From an uncultured Lachnospiraceae bacterium (GTDB lineage: Bacteria > Bacillota_A > Clostridia > Lachnospirales > Lachnospiraceae), in the NCBI GenBank assembly GCA_900553635.1, contig USDU01000001.1, positions 1-40,199 of the forward strand: 40,199 nucleotides of DNA, in the 5' to 3' direction. The notes beneath the pieces were generated by a model. That model did not search any database and was not told the origin of the DNA. It was given only the letters and a program-made list of their open reading frames with translations. Below are positions 7,660-16,148 of the stretch, one piece after another. Within the stretch, counting starts at the first letter, position 1. Every line of letters starts with the position of its first letter. Both the position numbers and the translations under genes were made by a program.

Positions 7660-8841
7660 TTACAATGCTCTTTCTATTCTCTCCAACGCCTCCTGAAGCG
7701 TACTTCTCGGGCACGCCGCATTGATTCTCTGGAAGCCTTCGCCGGATGCTCCGAAGATTCGGCCGCTGTCCAGCCACAGGCCGGCTTTGTGGACAATCAG
7801 ATTCTCCAGCTCGTCCGCACTGAGACCCAACTTCTGAAAATCCAGCCAGAACAGATAGGTTCCCTCCGGCAAATTCATCTTTACATCCGGGATACGCTGA
7901 TCGATAAAATTCTTCGCGTAACAGATATTTTCCCAGACATATTTTTTCATGGCCTCATACCACTCGTCTCCATGGTTGTACGCTGCCTGAGTCGCCGCGA
8001 TTCCAAAGGTGTTGAGCTCGTCCAGGCCGGATACCTGATACTGGTGAATAAAGGCTTTCCGGATTTTTTCATTCGGAATAAAAATATTGGACTGCTGCAG
8101 CCCGGCCAGATTAAAGGTTTTGCTGGGGGCTGTCGCCGTAATCGTAAACTCCCGGAAAGAGGGATCCACCTCCTGAAAAACGTGATGCTCCCCGCTCCAG
8201 ATAAAATCAAAATGAATCTCGTCGCTGAACACAAGTACCTGATGTTCCCTGCAAATGGTTCCGATTCGCAGAAGCTCTTCTTTCGTCCACACCCGTCCCA
8301 CCGGATTGTGCGGATTGCACAGAATAAAAAGCTTCACCTGATTCTCCACGATTTTCTGCTCAAAATCCTGAAAATCAATGGAATATCTATCCTCTTCATC
8401 GCACACCAGATCCGAGCTTACCCGTTTCCTGTCATTTTGCACAATGGTACTGCTGAAAGGATAATACACCGGCTGGTTAATCAGCACCGCGTCGCCCGGC
8501 TCCGTCACCGCCCGGATGGCATTCGCGATAGCCACGCACACACCCGGCGTCTTCACATGCCACTCCGGCCACACCTCCCAGTCATGGTGCCGCTTCATCC
8601 ATCCTGCCACGGCCTCGAAAAAGCCGTCGCCGTCCTGGGTATTGGTATAGCCGTAGATGTTGTGGTGTGCCAGCTGGACAAGCGCGTCCTCCACATAGGA
8701 TGAGGTCCGGAAATCCATATCCGCCACCCACAGGGGCAGTACGTCTTCGGGATATCCACGCTTCACCGCAAAATCATATTTCAGGCATTTTGTGCCCTTC
8801 CGATTCACTATTTCATCAAAATTCAGGTTTCTTTCCGCCAT
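7660..8841 (-). CDS. patB: PLP-dependent C-S lyase, PatB/MalY family
   Basis: A 393-residue fold-type I aminotransferase-like enzyme with the normal length of the MalY/PatB group. The N-terminal pattern DEIVNRKGTKCLKYD...LPLWVADMDF is characteristic of this group. CNPHNPVGRVW (about 175-185), SDEIHFDF (206-213) and the PLP-binding Lys241 in TAPSKTFNLAGLQ are all present. These enzymes cleave cystathionine or cysteine conjugates by beta-elimination to a thiol, pyruvate and ammonia. It follows the trans-sulfuration gene at 8854 with 12 bases between, so the pair probably acts in methionine/cysteine interconversion. Whether the physiological substrate is cystathionine or another S-conjugate cannot be told. 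Confidence 0.88.
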   Translation of the reverse strand: MAERNLNFDEIVNRKGTKCLKYDFAVKRGYPEDVLPLWVADMDFRTSSYVEDALVQLAHHNIYGYTNTQDGDGFFEAVAGWMKRHHDWEVWPEWHVKTPGVCVAIANAIRAVTEPGDAVLINQPVYYPFSSTIVQNDRKRVSSDLVCDEEDRYSIDFQDFEQKIVENQVKLFILCNPHNPVGRVWTKEELLRIGTICREHQVLVFSDEIHFDFIWSGEHHVFQEVDPSFREFTITATAPSKTFNLAGLQQSNIFIPNEKIRKAFIHQYQVSGLDELNTFGIAATQAAYNHGDEWYEAMKKYVWENICYAKNFIDQRIPDVKMNLPEGTYLFWLDFQKLGLSADELENLIVHKAGLWLDSGRIFGASGEGFQRINAACPRSTLQEALERIERAL

Positions 8842-8853
8842 GTTCCTTATCCT

Positions 8854-9960
8854 CTACTTTTCCGCATTTTCAAACGCCTGTTTCAGATCTGCTATGATAT
8901 CGTCCGGATTCTCGATTCCCACAGATAATCGAAGCAGCGTATCAGTAATTCCCAATTTTTCTCTCTGTTCCCGCGGCACATCCGGGTGGGTCTGAACCGC
9001 CGGATAGGTCAGCAGGCTTTCCGTTCCGCCCAGACTTTCCGCAAAGGTAATCAAACGGATATTTTTCAAAATCGCCACCGCTATCTCCGAAGATGTTACC
9101 GTAAAGGAAATCATGCCGCTTCCCGCGTAATACACATTTGTAACCACACTCTGCTCCCGCAGCCACTGGCTGACGGCCTCTGCGTTGCTCTTATGCCGCT
9201 CCATGCGAAGAGCCAGCGTCTTCAGGCCCCGCAGGCAGAGCCAGCTTTCAAAGGGGCCCAAGGTTGCGCCTGTGGTTTTCGACAAAAGCCGGAACCGATC
9301 GGCCAGTTCCGCATTGCCACTGCACAGAAATCCGCAGACCGTGTCATTATGCCCGGATAGATATTTCGTGCCGGAATGTACCACCACGTCCGCGCCCTCC
9401 TTCAGCGGATTTTGAAAATAGGGCGTCATAAAAGTATTGTCCACGATCACCAGCGCGCCCGCCTGATGCGCAAGCTCAGCTACCGCCCTAATGTCCGTGA
9501 TGTGCATCATCGGATTCGTCGGCGTCTCAAAATAAATAGCCCGGGTATTCTCTTTCAACGCTGCCTTCAGCGCATCCAAATCCGTCGTATCCGCGAATTC
9601 CACCTCATAGCCATTTTTCCGGCAGACCTGCTCGAGCAGCCGTACCGCGCCTCCATACAGATCTTCCCCGCAAATGATATGATCCCCCGGTTGAAAATAC
9701 TCAAATACCGTGGAAATCGCCGCCATGCCGGAAGCGAAAGCGATGGTATCACACGCGCCCTCCAACGAGCTCAATGTCTCCTCCAGATAGGCCCTTGTGG
9801 GATTGGATTCCCGGGAATAATCAAAGCCGATGGGATTGTGTCCCGGCGTCAGATGGGAAAAGGAGGCCGTCTGATAGATCGGATAACTGATGGCGTAATT
9901 GCCGCCCTGATTTTTATGCCCTTCTCCGTGAATACATCGTGTGTCAATTGCGTACGCCAT
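8854..9960 (-). CDS. Cystathionine gamma-synthase/beta-lyase family enzyme with apparent internal deletion
   Basis: A Cys/Met-metabolism PLP enzyme of 368 residues. It has YSRESNPTR at about 48-56 (phosphate-binding Tyr/Arg), FASGMAAI at 75-82, IVDNTF(M)TPY at about 172-181, and PLP Lys199 in HSGTKYLSGH. The C-terminal ESLGGTESLLTYPAVQTH and LLRLSVGIE motifs are intact. Family members are usually about 380-390 residues. Here NVYYAG (to residue 280) joins directly to SGMISF, where relatives carry about 17 extra residues containing an HPGH/HPGY-like motif and GFGG. The frame is kept, so the protein may still fold, but activity is uncertain. It lies downstream of the HD gene and 12 bases upstream of patB. 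Confidence 0.85.
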   Translation of the reverse strand: MAYAIDTRCIHGEGHKNQGGNYAISYPIYQTASFSHLTPGHNPIGFDYSRESNPTRAYLEETLSSLEGACDTIAFASGMAAISTVFEYFQPGDHIICGEDLYGGAVRLLEQVCRKNGYEVEFADTTDLDALKAALKENTRAIYFETPTNPMMHITDIRAVAELAHQAGALVIVDNTFMTPYFQNPLKEGADVVVHSGTKYLSGHNDTVCGFLCSGNAELADRFRLLSKTTGATLGPFESWLCLRGLKTLALRMERHKSNAEAVSQWLREQSVVTNVYYAGSGMISFTVTSSEIAVAILKNIRLITFAESLGGTESLLTYPAVQTHPDVPREQREKLGITDTLLRLSVGIENPDDIIADLKQAFENAEK

Positions 9961-9989
9961 AGTTGTTCTCCTTATATCTGTTTCTGCTT

Positions 9990-10589
9990 CTATTCCGCTT
10001 CCAGCTCCCGGTTGATCTCGTCCTCGCTGTCCGCCATGGCCTGAAGCGTCATGGTCAGCAGCTTCTCCAGCGGCCAGCCAAGCTGCTCCGCGCCCCGCTC
10101 AATGACTTCTCTGGAGCAGCCTGCCGCGAAGCCCTTACTCTTGTACTTTTTCTTCAGAGATTTCAGTTCCATATCCTTGGTGCTCTTGGACGGACGCATC
10201 AGTGCAGCTGCCCAGATAAGACCGGTCAGCTCATCTGCTGCAAACAGCACCTTTTCCATCTCTTGCACCGGCTCCACATCCAGGGTCTTGCCGCACTCCA
10301 CGGTGATTCCATAGCCATGGGAAACGACTGCGTGAATGATATCCTCCGACACGCCGCCTTCCCGCAGAAGCTCCGGCGCTTTCAGGCAGTGTTCTGCCGG
10401 ATACAGTTCAAAGTCAATGTCATGCAGCAAACCTACAATACCCCAGTGCTCCTCCTCAGCGTCGTAGCCCAGCTCCCGCGCGTACCATTTCATCACGGCC
10501 TCTACGGTCAGTGCGTGCTGAATATGAAAGGGATCCTGATTGTACTTTTTTAATAAGGCAAATGCCTCTTCTCTGGAAATATCGCTCAT
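9990..10589 (-). CDS. HD-domain protein, putative phosphohydrolase
   Basis: A 199-residue HD-superfamily protein. The metal-ligand motifs are HIQHALTVE (His25), the His56-Asp57 pair in GLLHDIDF, and a downstream VSHGYG with a further His. Such proteins hydrolyse phosphate esters of nucleotides or related compounds in a metal-dependent way; here the HD pair and the ELTGLIWA segment resemble the uncharacterised HDIG-type hydrolases common in Firmicutes. The C-terminal about 60 residues contain KSLKKKYKSKGFAAG. Start ATG 10589 has an AAGGAG site. A strong promoter lies upstream, and the trans-sulfuration gene follows 29 bases after its stop, suggesting one operon. Confidence 0.8.
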   Translation of the reverse strand: MSDISREEAFALLKKYNQDPFHIQHALTVEAVMKWYARELGYDAEEEHWGIVGLLHDIDFELYPAEHCLKAPELLREGGVSEDIIHAVVSHGYGITVECGKTLDVEPVQEMEKVLFAADELTGLIWAAALMRPSKSTKDMELKSLKKKYKSKGFAAGCSREVIERGAEQLGWPLEKLLTMTLQAMADSEDEINRELEAE

Positions 10590-10667
10590 GCTTCATCGTC
10601 TCCTTGTACTCCCTCCGAAAGGCCTGGCGGCTGTCGGAGTGGTTTCTTCTAATTCTGTATTTCATTC

Positions 10668-10696
10668 ATCATATGCTTGTATTCCCACTTTGTCAA
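10668..10696 (-). promoter_or_regulatory. Sigma-A promoter of the HD/C-S lyase operon
   Basis: Perfect -35 TTGACA (10691-10696), a 17-bp spacer and -10 TATGAT (10668-10673) on the minus strand, about 80 bases upstream of the HD-gene start. Confidence 0.8.
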
Positions 10697-10728
10697 TAGG
10701 ATTAATATGCAATGAATTTCCTGTTACA

Positions 10729-10763
10729 TAAAAAAGGCAGAGCCGCCTGACGCCAGCTCTACC
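10729..10763 (-). terminator. Rho-independent terminator after the DUF1846 gene
   Basis: An 8-bp stem GGTAGAGC/GCTCTGCC (one G-U pair) at 10736-10763 is followed on the minus strand by a U-run (10729-10735). It is positioned directly after the gene ending at 10780. Confidence 0.85.
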
Positions 10764-10779
10764 TTTTCATATTCTATAT

Positions 10780-12234
10780 CTATTTCGCCTCAGAGGTCAG
10801 CATCACGCCCAGCTTCTGGAAGGTCTTCTCATCGGCCGCGCTCAGCATACGGGAGGTGTGGACCTGGCTGCCGCGAAGATTCGGAAGCTGCCGGAGGGCA
10901 AGGTCAGCCAGCGGGTTGCTCTCGGAGCTGGATGAAAGGGCGATGAGCACTTCCTCCATGTGGAGACGCGGGTTGCGGCTGCCCAGGTAGTCTACCTTCA
11001 GCTTCTGGATGGGCTTGATGACATTCGGGGTAATCAACAGCACATCCTCATCAATGCCCGCCAGGTGCTTCAGGGCCTTGATAAGCAGGGCAGAGCAGGC
11101 GCCCAGCAGTTCACTGGTCTTGCCGGTGATGATGGTGCCGTCGGGCAGCTCCATGGCTGCAGCGGTGTGACCGGTGGCTTCGGCACGGGTCAGGGCTGCA
11201 GGTACCACCTTGCGATCCTTCACGGTTACGCCTGCGTTGTTCATCAGAAGCTCGATCTTGTAAGCTTCTTGTTCCTTGGATTTACCCCTTGCAATGTTCA
11301 CCAGAGTCTGGTAATAACGGCGGATAATCTCCTGTCCGGACGCCTCACGGCAGGCCTCGTCGTCTACGATACAGTTGCCGGCCATATTGACACCCATGTC
11401 GGTGGGGGACTTGTACGGACAGTCGCCGTAAATCTCCATGAACATGGCGCGCAGTACCGGGAAAATTTCCACATCACGGTTGTAGTTGACCGTAGTCTCA
11501 CCGTAGGCTTCCAAATGATACGGGTCAATCATGTTCACATCGTTCAGGTCTGCGGTGGCAGCCTCGTAAGCCAGATTGACCGGATGGCTGAGGGGCAGGT
11601 TCCAGATGGGGAAGGTCTCGTATTTGGCGTAGCCCGCACGGACGCCCCGCTTGTGCTCATGATAAAGCTGGGACAGACAGGTAGCCATCTTTCCGCTTCC
11701 CGGTCCCGGCGCGGTGACAACTACCAGCGGCTTGGTGGTCTCGATGTATTCGTTGTGTCCATAACCCTGATCGCTTACGATAAGCGGAATATTGTTCGGA
11801 TAGCCCGGAATCAGATAGTGACGGTACACCTTCACGCCCATTTTTTCCAGACGACTCTGGAACATCTGGGCGCTGTACTGGCCTGCGTAGTGTGTAATGC
11901 AGACGCTGCCCACATAGAGGTTCTTGGACTCGAAAATGGCTTTCAGACGAAGCAGATCAGAATCGTAGGTGATACCTAAGTCGCCTCGTACCTTATTTTT
12001 CTCGATATCCTCTGCGCTGATTACGATAACGATCTCCACCTGATCGGCAAGCTGCATCAGCATCCGCAGCTTGCTGTCCGGCTCGAAGCCCGGCAGTACA
12101 CGGGACGCATGGTAATCGTCGTAGAGTTTTCCGCCGAATTCCAGATAAAGCTTATTATCAAACTTGGCGATACGCTCCCGGATGTGTTCCGACTGCATAG
12201 CCAGATACTTGTCATTGTCAAATCCTTTTCTCAT
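10780..12234 (-). CDS. DUF1846 family protein
   Basis: A 484-residue protein matching the DUF1846 family, a group of about 500-residue cytosolic proteins common in Firmicutes. The opening KGFDNDKYLAMQSEHIRERI and the segment YLEFGGKLYDDYHASRVLPGFEPDSK are characteristic. Also present are VTAPGPGSGKMATCLSQLYHE (a P-loop-like glycine-rich stretch at about 190-210) and AYEAATADLNDVNMIDPYHLEAYG. The biochemical role is not established to my knowledge; the GPGSGK segment invites nucleotide binding. I chose ATG 12234 over the longer ORF start at 12264 because AAAGGGAGAA lies immediately ahead. It is probably a single-gene unit, bounded by terminators on both sides. Confidence 0.88.
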   Translation of the reverse strand: MRKGFDNDKYLAMQSEHIRERIAKFDNKLYLEFGGKLYDDYHASRVLPGFEPDSKLRMLMQLADQVEIVIVISAEDIEKNKVRGDLGITYDSDLLRLKAIFESKNLYVGSVCITHYAGQYSAQMFQSRLEKMGVKVYRHYLIPGYPNNIPLIVSDQGYGHNEYIETTKPLVVVTAPGPGSGKMATCLSQLYHEHKRGVRAGYAKYETFPIWNLPLSHPVNLAYEAATADLNDVNMIDPYHLEAYGETTVNYNRDVEIFPVLRAMFMEIYGDCPYKSPTDMGVNMAGNCIVDDEACREASGQEIIRRYYQTLVNIARGKSKEQEAYKIELLMNNAGVTVKDRKVVPAALTRAEATGHTAAAMELPDGTIITGKTSELLGACSALLIKALKHLAGIDEDVLLITPNVIKPIQKLKVDYLGSRNPRLHMEEVLIALSSSSESNPLADLALRQLPNLRGSQVHTSRMLSAADEKTFQKLGVMLTSEAK

Positions 12235-12310
12235 GTTGCTTCTCCCTTTGTATTTTATTTTCACCTGCAGAACCTGCCAGCGACAGCTTCTTCCGGATAC
12301 TTTTTAACCC

Positions 12311-12349
12311 AAAAAGGGGACACTGCCACGCTTAAGCAGCAGTATCCCC
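12311..12349 (-). terminator. Rho-independent terminator after galE
   Basis: An 11-bp stem GGGGATACTGC/GCAGTGTCCCC (one wobble pair) at 12316-12349 is followed by TTTTT on the minus strand (12311-12315), 25 bases past the galE stop. Confidence 0.88.
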
Positions 12350-12373
12350 AAACAGTTCTATATTATGAAAAAT

Positions 12374-13393
12374 TTAGTCTGCATAACCGTTCGGGTTCAT
12401 GGTCTGCCATCTCCAGGAATCCTCACACATCTCCTCGATGCCATACTGCGCTACCCAGCCGAGCTCATTCTTCGCCTTGGTGGGATCCGCGTAGCAGGTA
12501 GCAATATCGCCCGCACGGCGGGGCTTGATTTCATAGGGAATCTCCTTGCCGCAGGCTTTTTCAAAGGCATGCACCACGTCCAGGACGCTGTAGCCCTTGC
12601 CAGTGCCCAGATTGTAAATCAGTACGCCGGGCTCGGTTTCCTCCACCTTCTTAATTGCCGCCACATGGCCCTTTGCCAGGTCTACCACATGAATATAATC
12701 ACGCACGCCGGTTCCGTCCGGAGTATCGTAATCATTTCCAAAGACGCCCAGACACTTCAGCTTGCCGATGGCTACCTGCGCTACATAGGGAACCAGATTG
12801 TTCGGGATACCCTTCGGATCCTCGCCGATGAGACCGCTCTTGTGAGCTCCAATCGGGTTGAAATAGCGAAGCAGTACCACCTTCCACTCCGGATCGGATA
12901 CATAAATATCGGTCAGTACCTGCTCCAGCATGCCCTTGGTCTGTCCGTACGGGTTCGTAATCTTACCCTTGGGGCATTCCTCGGTAATCGGGATAAATGC
13001 CGGATCACCGTATACGGTAGCAGAGGAACTGAACACAATATTCTTTACGTTGTGCTTTCTCATCACGTCACAAAGAATCAGAGTTCCGGTAATATTATTA
13101 TAGTAATACTCGATGGGCTTGCGTACCGACTCACCCACGGCCTTGTAGCCTGCAAAATGAATAACGGATTCAACCTGCTCCTTATCAAAGATGGCGTTCA
13201 GGGCGTCACGATCCAGAATATCCGCCTCATAGAACGTAACCTTCTTTCCTGTAATCTGCTCCACGCGTTCCAGCGCTTTTTCACTTGCATTATACAGATT
13301 ATCTACAACTACTACTTCATAGCCTGCATTCAATAACTCTACACAGGTGTGGCTTCCGATAAAGCCTGCACCGCCTGTTACCAAAATTGACAT
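12374..13393 (-). CDS. galE: UDP-glucose 4-epimerase
   Basis: A 339-residue extended short-chain dehydrogenase. NAD-binding [10 protein letters not shown] is at about 6-15, VVVDNLYNA follows strand 2, and [13 protein letters not shown] and the Ser/Tyr/Lys catalytic set are present ([11 protein letters not shown], then [12 protein letters not shown]). The C-terminal [16 protein letters not shown] and [15 protein letters not shown] are typical of bacterial GalE. It interconverts UDP-glucose and UDP-galactose in the Leloir pathway and supplies UDP-galactose for envelope glycans. No galK or galT lies alongside, so a biosynthetic role or a dispersed pathway is likely. The ATG at 13393 follows AGGAGG by 8 bases and is preferred over the TTG at 13396. 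Confidence 0.96.
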   Translation of the reverse strand: MSILVTGGAGFIGSHTCVELLNAGYEVVVVDNLYNASEKALERVEQITGKKVTFYEADILDRDALNAIFDKEQVESVIHFAGYKAVGESVRKPIEYYYNNITGTLILCDVMRKHNVKNIVFSSSATVYGDPAFIPITEECPKGKITNPYGQTKGMLEQVLTDIYVSDPEWKVVLLRYFNPIGAHKSGLIGEDPKGIPNNLVPYVAQVAIGKLKCLGVFGNDYDTPDGTGVRDYIHVVDLAKGHVAAIKKVEETEPGVLIYNLGTGKGYSVLDVVHAFEKACGKEIPYEIKPRRAGDIATCYADPTKAKNELGWVAQYGIEEMCEDSWRWQTMNPNGYAD

Positions 13394-13460
13394 CAAACTG
13401 TCCTCCTGTTTTCAAAGGTTAGTTTCTACTAACATTTGTTTCACTACTATTCACTGCTAA

Positions 13461-13489
13461 ATCATAACACGGTTTCGTAGGTGGTGCAA
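13461..13489 (-). promoter_or_regulatory. Sigma-A promoter of galE
   Basis: -35 TTGCAC (13484-13489), a 17-bp spacer and -10 TATGAT (13461-13466) on the minus strand, about 68 bases upstream of the galE start. Confidence 0.7.
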
Positions 13490-13536
13490 GTGCCATTTCC
13501 TCCAAAAAAATTGCAGCGTTTTCATAACAGACAGCT

Positions 13537-13893
13537 TTACGGCAAAATTTCAAGCCAGTAGCCATCCGGATCTTCGATAAAATAGATCCCCATTTCTTCA
13601 TTTTCGAAGCAAATACAGCCCATCTCCTTGTGCTTTTTATGCGCCTCTTCATAATCGTCCGCCCGGAATGCCAGGTGAAATTCACATTCGCCCAGATTAT
13701 AGGGCTGCGGATGCTCTTTCAGCCAGGTAAGCTCCAGCTCAAAATCACTTACCTCATTACTCAGATATACAATGATAAAATCATTGGCCGTCTTTCGTCT
13801 CACTTCGTGCAGATCGAGAGCTTCGTTATAGAATTTTATAGAACGGTCCAGATCGGATACATTATAGTTTTCATGAATCATCTTAAATTTCAT
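13537..13893 (-). CDS. VOC-family protein, lactoylglutathione lyase-like
   Basis: A 118-residue glyoxalase-fold (vicinal oxygen chelate) protein starting MKFKMIHENYNVSDLDRSIKFY. It has the two beta-alpha-beta-beta-beta modules: FYNEALDLHEVRR and FELELTWLKE in the first, ECEFHLAFRADDYEEAHKK and IYFIEDPDGYWLEIL in the second. Candidate metal ligands are His7, Glu56, His75 and Glu115 or its neighbours. It is GloA-like, converting the methylglyoxal hemithioacetal, but family members have varied substrates. ATG 13893 has an AAGGAG site and overlaps the MBL-fold gene's stop as ATGA, so the two are translationally coupled. Confidence 0.82.
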   Translation of the reverse strand: MKFKMIHENYNVSDLDRSIKFYNEALDLHEVRRKTANDFIIVYLSNEVSDFELELTWLKEHPQPYNLGECEFHLAFRADDYEEAHKKHKEMGCICFENEEMGIYFIEDPDGYWLEILP

Positions 13894-14576
13894 AGCACTT
13901 CTCCTTTTGCGCATTCTGTGTTTTTTATACGTGATTTGTATTGCGGATATTCTGTGATAAACCGCTTTATTACGCTGGCGTCCTCCCAATAATGCATGGG
14001 AAAAACAGCATTGCAATCTACATTTTCCAGAAAATACAGAATTCCATCGGCATAGTGGGCTTCCTGCCTCGGATCAAGGGGAACGAATGCAGCGTCAAAG
14101 TGCATACCCTTAATTTTCCGGATTTCCGCACGATACGCCGAAGTGAGCCGCCGGTTATCCGCTTCCGGCTCTCCTTCCCAATACCAGTCATTTAAGTCGC
14201 CGGCATGGTAAATCGTGCCCTCTTTCGTTTGAACGATAAATGCGACGCCGCTATCGTTAGAAAGTAACGTATCGACCCGGGTACCATGATCCAGTTCATA
14301 GGTTTGATCGTGATAGGCGTATGTAATTTTTATATTCGACAGGTGGTTCCTGTTGCGTATATCTTTCGCCAAAATTGCCTGATACGTCATCCCCATATGG
14401 TCAAGCATTTCGAAGATTTTGGGATTAAAATGATCCTTATGGAAGTGACTGCAAAAGACAATCACCTCTTTTTTTCTGTCGAGAGAGGGCAATTCACCCC
14501 TGTAATAGTCGAAAATATAGTAGCAGTCGCCGGATTCAACCAAAAAGCCACTGTGGTTGATATAGGTTATTTTCAT
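13890..14576 (-). CDS. MBL-fold metallo-hydrolase
   Basis: A 228-residue metallo-beta-lactamase fold protein. The zinc motif HFHKDH is at 44-49, with an extra Asp/His lining in YHAGDLNDWYW (about 128-138) and a C-terminal PMHYWED (about 196-202). The opening MKITYINHSGFLVES resembles the UlaG/YtnP-like group acting on phosphoesters or lactones. It forms a two-gene unit with the glyoxalase-like gene; a methylglyoxal-type detoxification pair (GloA plus a GloB-like hydrolase) is tempting, but this protein is not a clear GloB, because it lacks the long C-terminal glutathione-binding domain. Confidence 0.8.
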   Translation of the reverse strand: MKITYINHSGFLVESGDCYYIFDYYRGELPSLDRKKEVIVFCSHFHKDHFNPKIFEMLDHMGMTYQAILAKDIRNRNHLSNIKITYAYHDQTYELDHGTRVDTLLSNDSGVAFIVQTKEGTIYHAGDLNDWYWEGEPEADNRRLTSAYRAEIRKIKGMHFDAAFVPLDPRQEAHYADGILYFLENVDCNAVFPMHYWEDASVIKRFITEYPQYKSRIKNTECAKGEVL

Positions 14577-14629
14577 GATATCACCTGCATTTTATAATGG
14601 AGCGCTTCCATAAAATTTTACAACCTTAT

Positions 14630-14657
14630 TTTATACGTTATTACGTTAGTATGTCAA
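14630..14657 (-). promoter_or_regulatory. Promoter of the MBL/glyoxalase pair, with repeated ACGT motif
   Basis: -35 TTGACA (14652-14657), a 16-bp spacer and -10 TATAAA (14630-14635) on the minus strand. The spacer holds TAACGTAATAACGTA, in which ACGT is repeated with AATA between the copies. This may be a repressor site, but I cannot assign it. Confidence 0.65.
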
Positions 14658-14719
14658 CTCTGGTGACCGTTGGCGTTGAAAATAGAGTTTGATTTTTTCT
14701 TAAATTTTCCCCGAATCTC

Positions 14720-14748
14720 TTGTTCCTTCCACCTTTTCCTCGTATAAT
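14720..14748 (+). promoter_or_regulatory. Sigma-A promoter of ktrBA
   Basis: -35 TTGTTC (14720-14725), a 17-bp spacer and consensus -10 TATAAT (14743-14748) on plus, about 34 bases upstream of the ktrB start. The leader is too short to hold a c-di-AMP (ydaO) riboswitch, which controls ktr genes in some Firmicutes. Confidence 0.7.
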
Positions 14749-14781
14749 AGAGACATGTCGTTAAAAATCAAGGGAGATCCT

Positions 14782-16086
14782 ATGAAACATATTTTACGCT
14801 TTATTAAAAACCAGCCGCCCGCAAGACTGATTGTCGCGGGCTTTTTCCTCATTATCCTGACCGGAGCCTGTCTCCTCATGCTGCCGGTATCCTTGCGCCC
14901 CGGCGTCCATACCAGCTTTCTGGACGCGCTTTTTACCGCCACCAGCGCCACCTGTGTCACAGGCCTGGTGACCGTAGACCCCGGCGACACCTATACGGTC
15001 TTCGGCCGGGTGATTCTGGCGCTGCTTATCCAGACCGGCGGTCTGGGCTTCACCTCCATGGGCGCAGGCCTTATGCTGGCTACCAAACGGCGGGTGGGAT
15101 TTAAGAGCCGACTTCTTTTAAAGGAAGCCCTCAATGTGGACAACTTCAGGGGCATCGTCCGGCTGTTAAAGGCTATCTTGCTTACCACCTTAATTTTCGA
15201 AACAGTGGGCGCGCTTCTGAGCTTTCCGGTCTTTGTCCGGGACTATCCGCCCCTGGAGGCTGTGGGAATCAGTATCTTTCATTCCATTTCCTCCTTTAAT
15301 AACGCCGGCTTCGACATTCTGGGCGGTGGCCAGAGCCTCATTCCTTACCAGAACGATATCCTACTGAACCTGGTTACCGGCGGCCTGATTATCTTCGGCG
15401 GCCTGGGCTTCCTGGTGATCCTGGACGTCCTGAGAAACCGTTCCTTCCGGAAGCTGACCCTCCACTCTAAGGTAGTCATAAGCACCACCCTGACGCTTCT
15501 GATTGCGGGTACCCTGGTCTTTCGTTTTACGGAGCATATGCCCTGGATTGGCGCGTTTTTCAACAGCGTCACCCCCCGGACTGCCGGCTTTGCCACTTAC
15601 CCTATAAATGAGTTTTCCCATGCGGGACTCTTTGTGATGATTCTGCTGATGTTTATCGGCGCGTCCCCCGGCTCCACCGGAGGCGGTATCAAGACCAGCA
15701 CCTTCTTCATCCTGATACAGACCATGCGGAGTGCCCTGAATAAGCGGCACATGGGAGCCTTTCACCGGAGTATTTCCCCGGAAAACACCTCCCGGGCCTT
15801 TCTGATTACCCAGCTGTCCCTCAGTGTCGTTCTCATCGGAACCTTTCTGCTCTGTCTCCTAGAGCCTTCCTTTGAAATGAGGCAGCTGCTTTTTGAGGTT
15901 GTCTCCGCCTTCGGCACCGCAGGACTGTCCACGGGAATCACGGCCAATCTGCATGCAGCCAGCAAGCTGCTCCTGATTTTCCTGATGTTTATCGGAAGAC
16001 TGGGCGCATTTACGATTATTGCCATGTGGATTGAACGGCCGGAGCAGAACGCCCGATACACGGAAGAATCCATCACCATCGGTTAA
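14782..16086 (+). CDS. ktrB: Trk/Ktr potassium-uptake channel subunit
   Basis: A 434-residue membrane protein of the TrkH/KtrB family with four repeats of the membrane-pore-membrane unit. The pore-loop glycine regions are visible as SATCVTGLVTVD (first), SISSFNNAGFDILG (second), SVTPRTAGFATYP (third) and SAFGTAGLSTGIT (fourth); each contains the conserved pore glycine. It forms the ion-conducting dimer that imports K+, gated by the cytoplasmic KtrA ring. ATG 14782 (MKHILRFIKN) is favoured over the ORF start at 14755 because AGGGAGA lies 5 to 8 bases ahead. The partner ktrA follows after 62 bases. Confidence 0.94.
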   Translation: MKHILRFIKNQPPARLIVAGFFLIILTGACLLMLPVSLRPGVHTSFLDALFTATSATCVTGLVTVDPGDTYTVFGRVILALLIQTGGLGFTSMGAGLMLATKRRVGFKSRLLLKEALNVDNFRGIVRLLKAILLTTLIFETVGALLSFPVFVRDYPPLEAVGISIFHSISSFNNAGFDILGGGQSLIPYQNDILLNLVTGGLIIFGGLGFLVILDVLRNRSFRKLTLHSKVVISTTLTLLIAGTLVFRFTEHMPWIGAFFNSVTPRTAGFATYPINEFSHAGLFVMILLMFIGASPGSTGGGIKTSTFFILIQTMRSALNKRHMGAFHRSISPENTSRAFLITQLSLSVVLIGTFLLCLLEPSFEMRQLLFEVVSAFGTAGLSTGITANLHAASKLLLIFLMFIGRLGAFTIIAMWIERPEQNARYTEESITIG

Positions 16087-16148
16087 CATAACATGTTTTG
16101 TCAGGCTCTTTTGCCTGCTATCATTATAGAAATGAGGAAGCGAAAAAG

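Noticed and set aside
14577..14781. Possible c-di-AMP riboswitch before ktrB
   Set aside because: The ktrB promoter at 14720-14748 leaves only about 30 bases of leader, too short for this aptamer.
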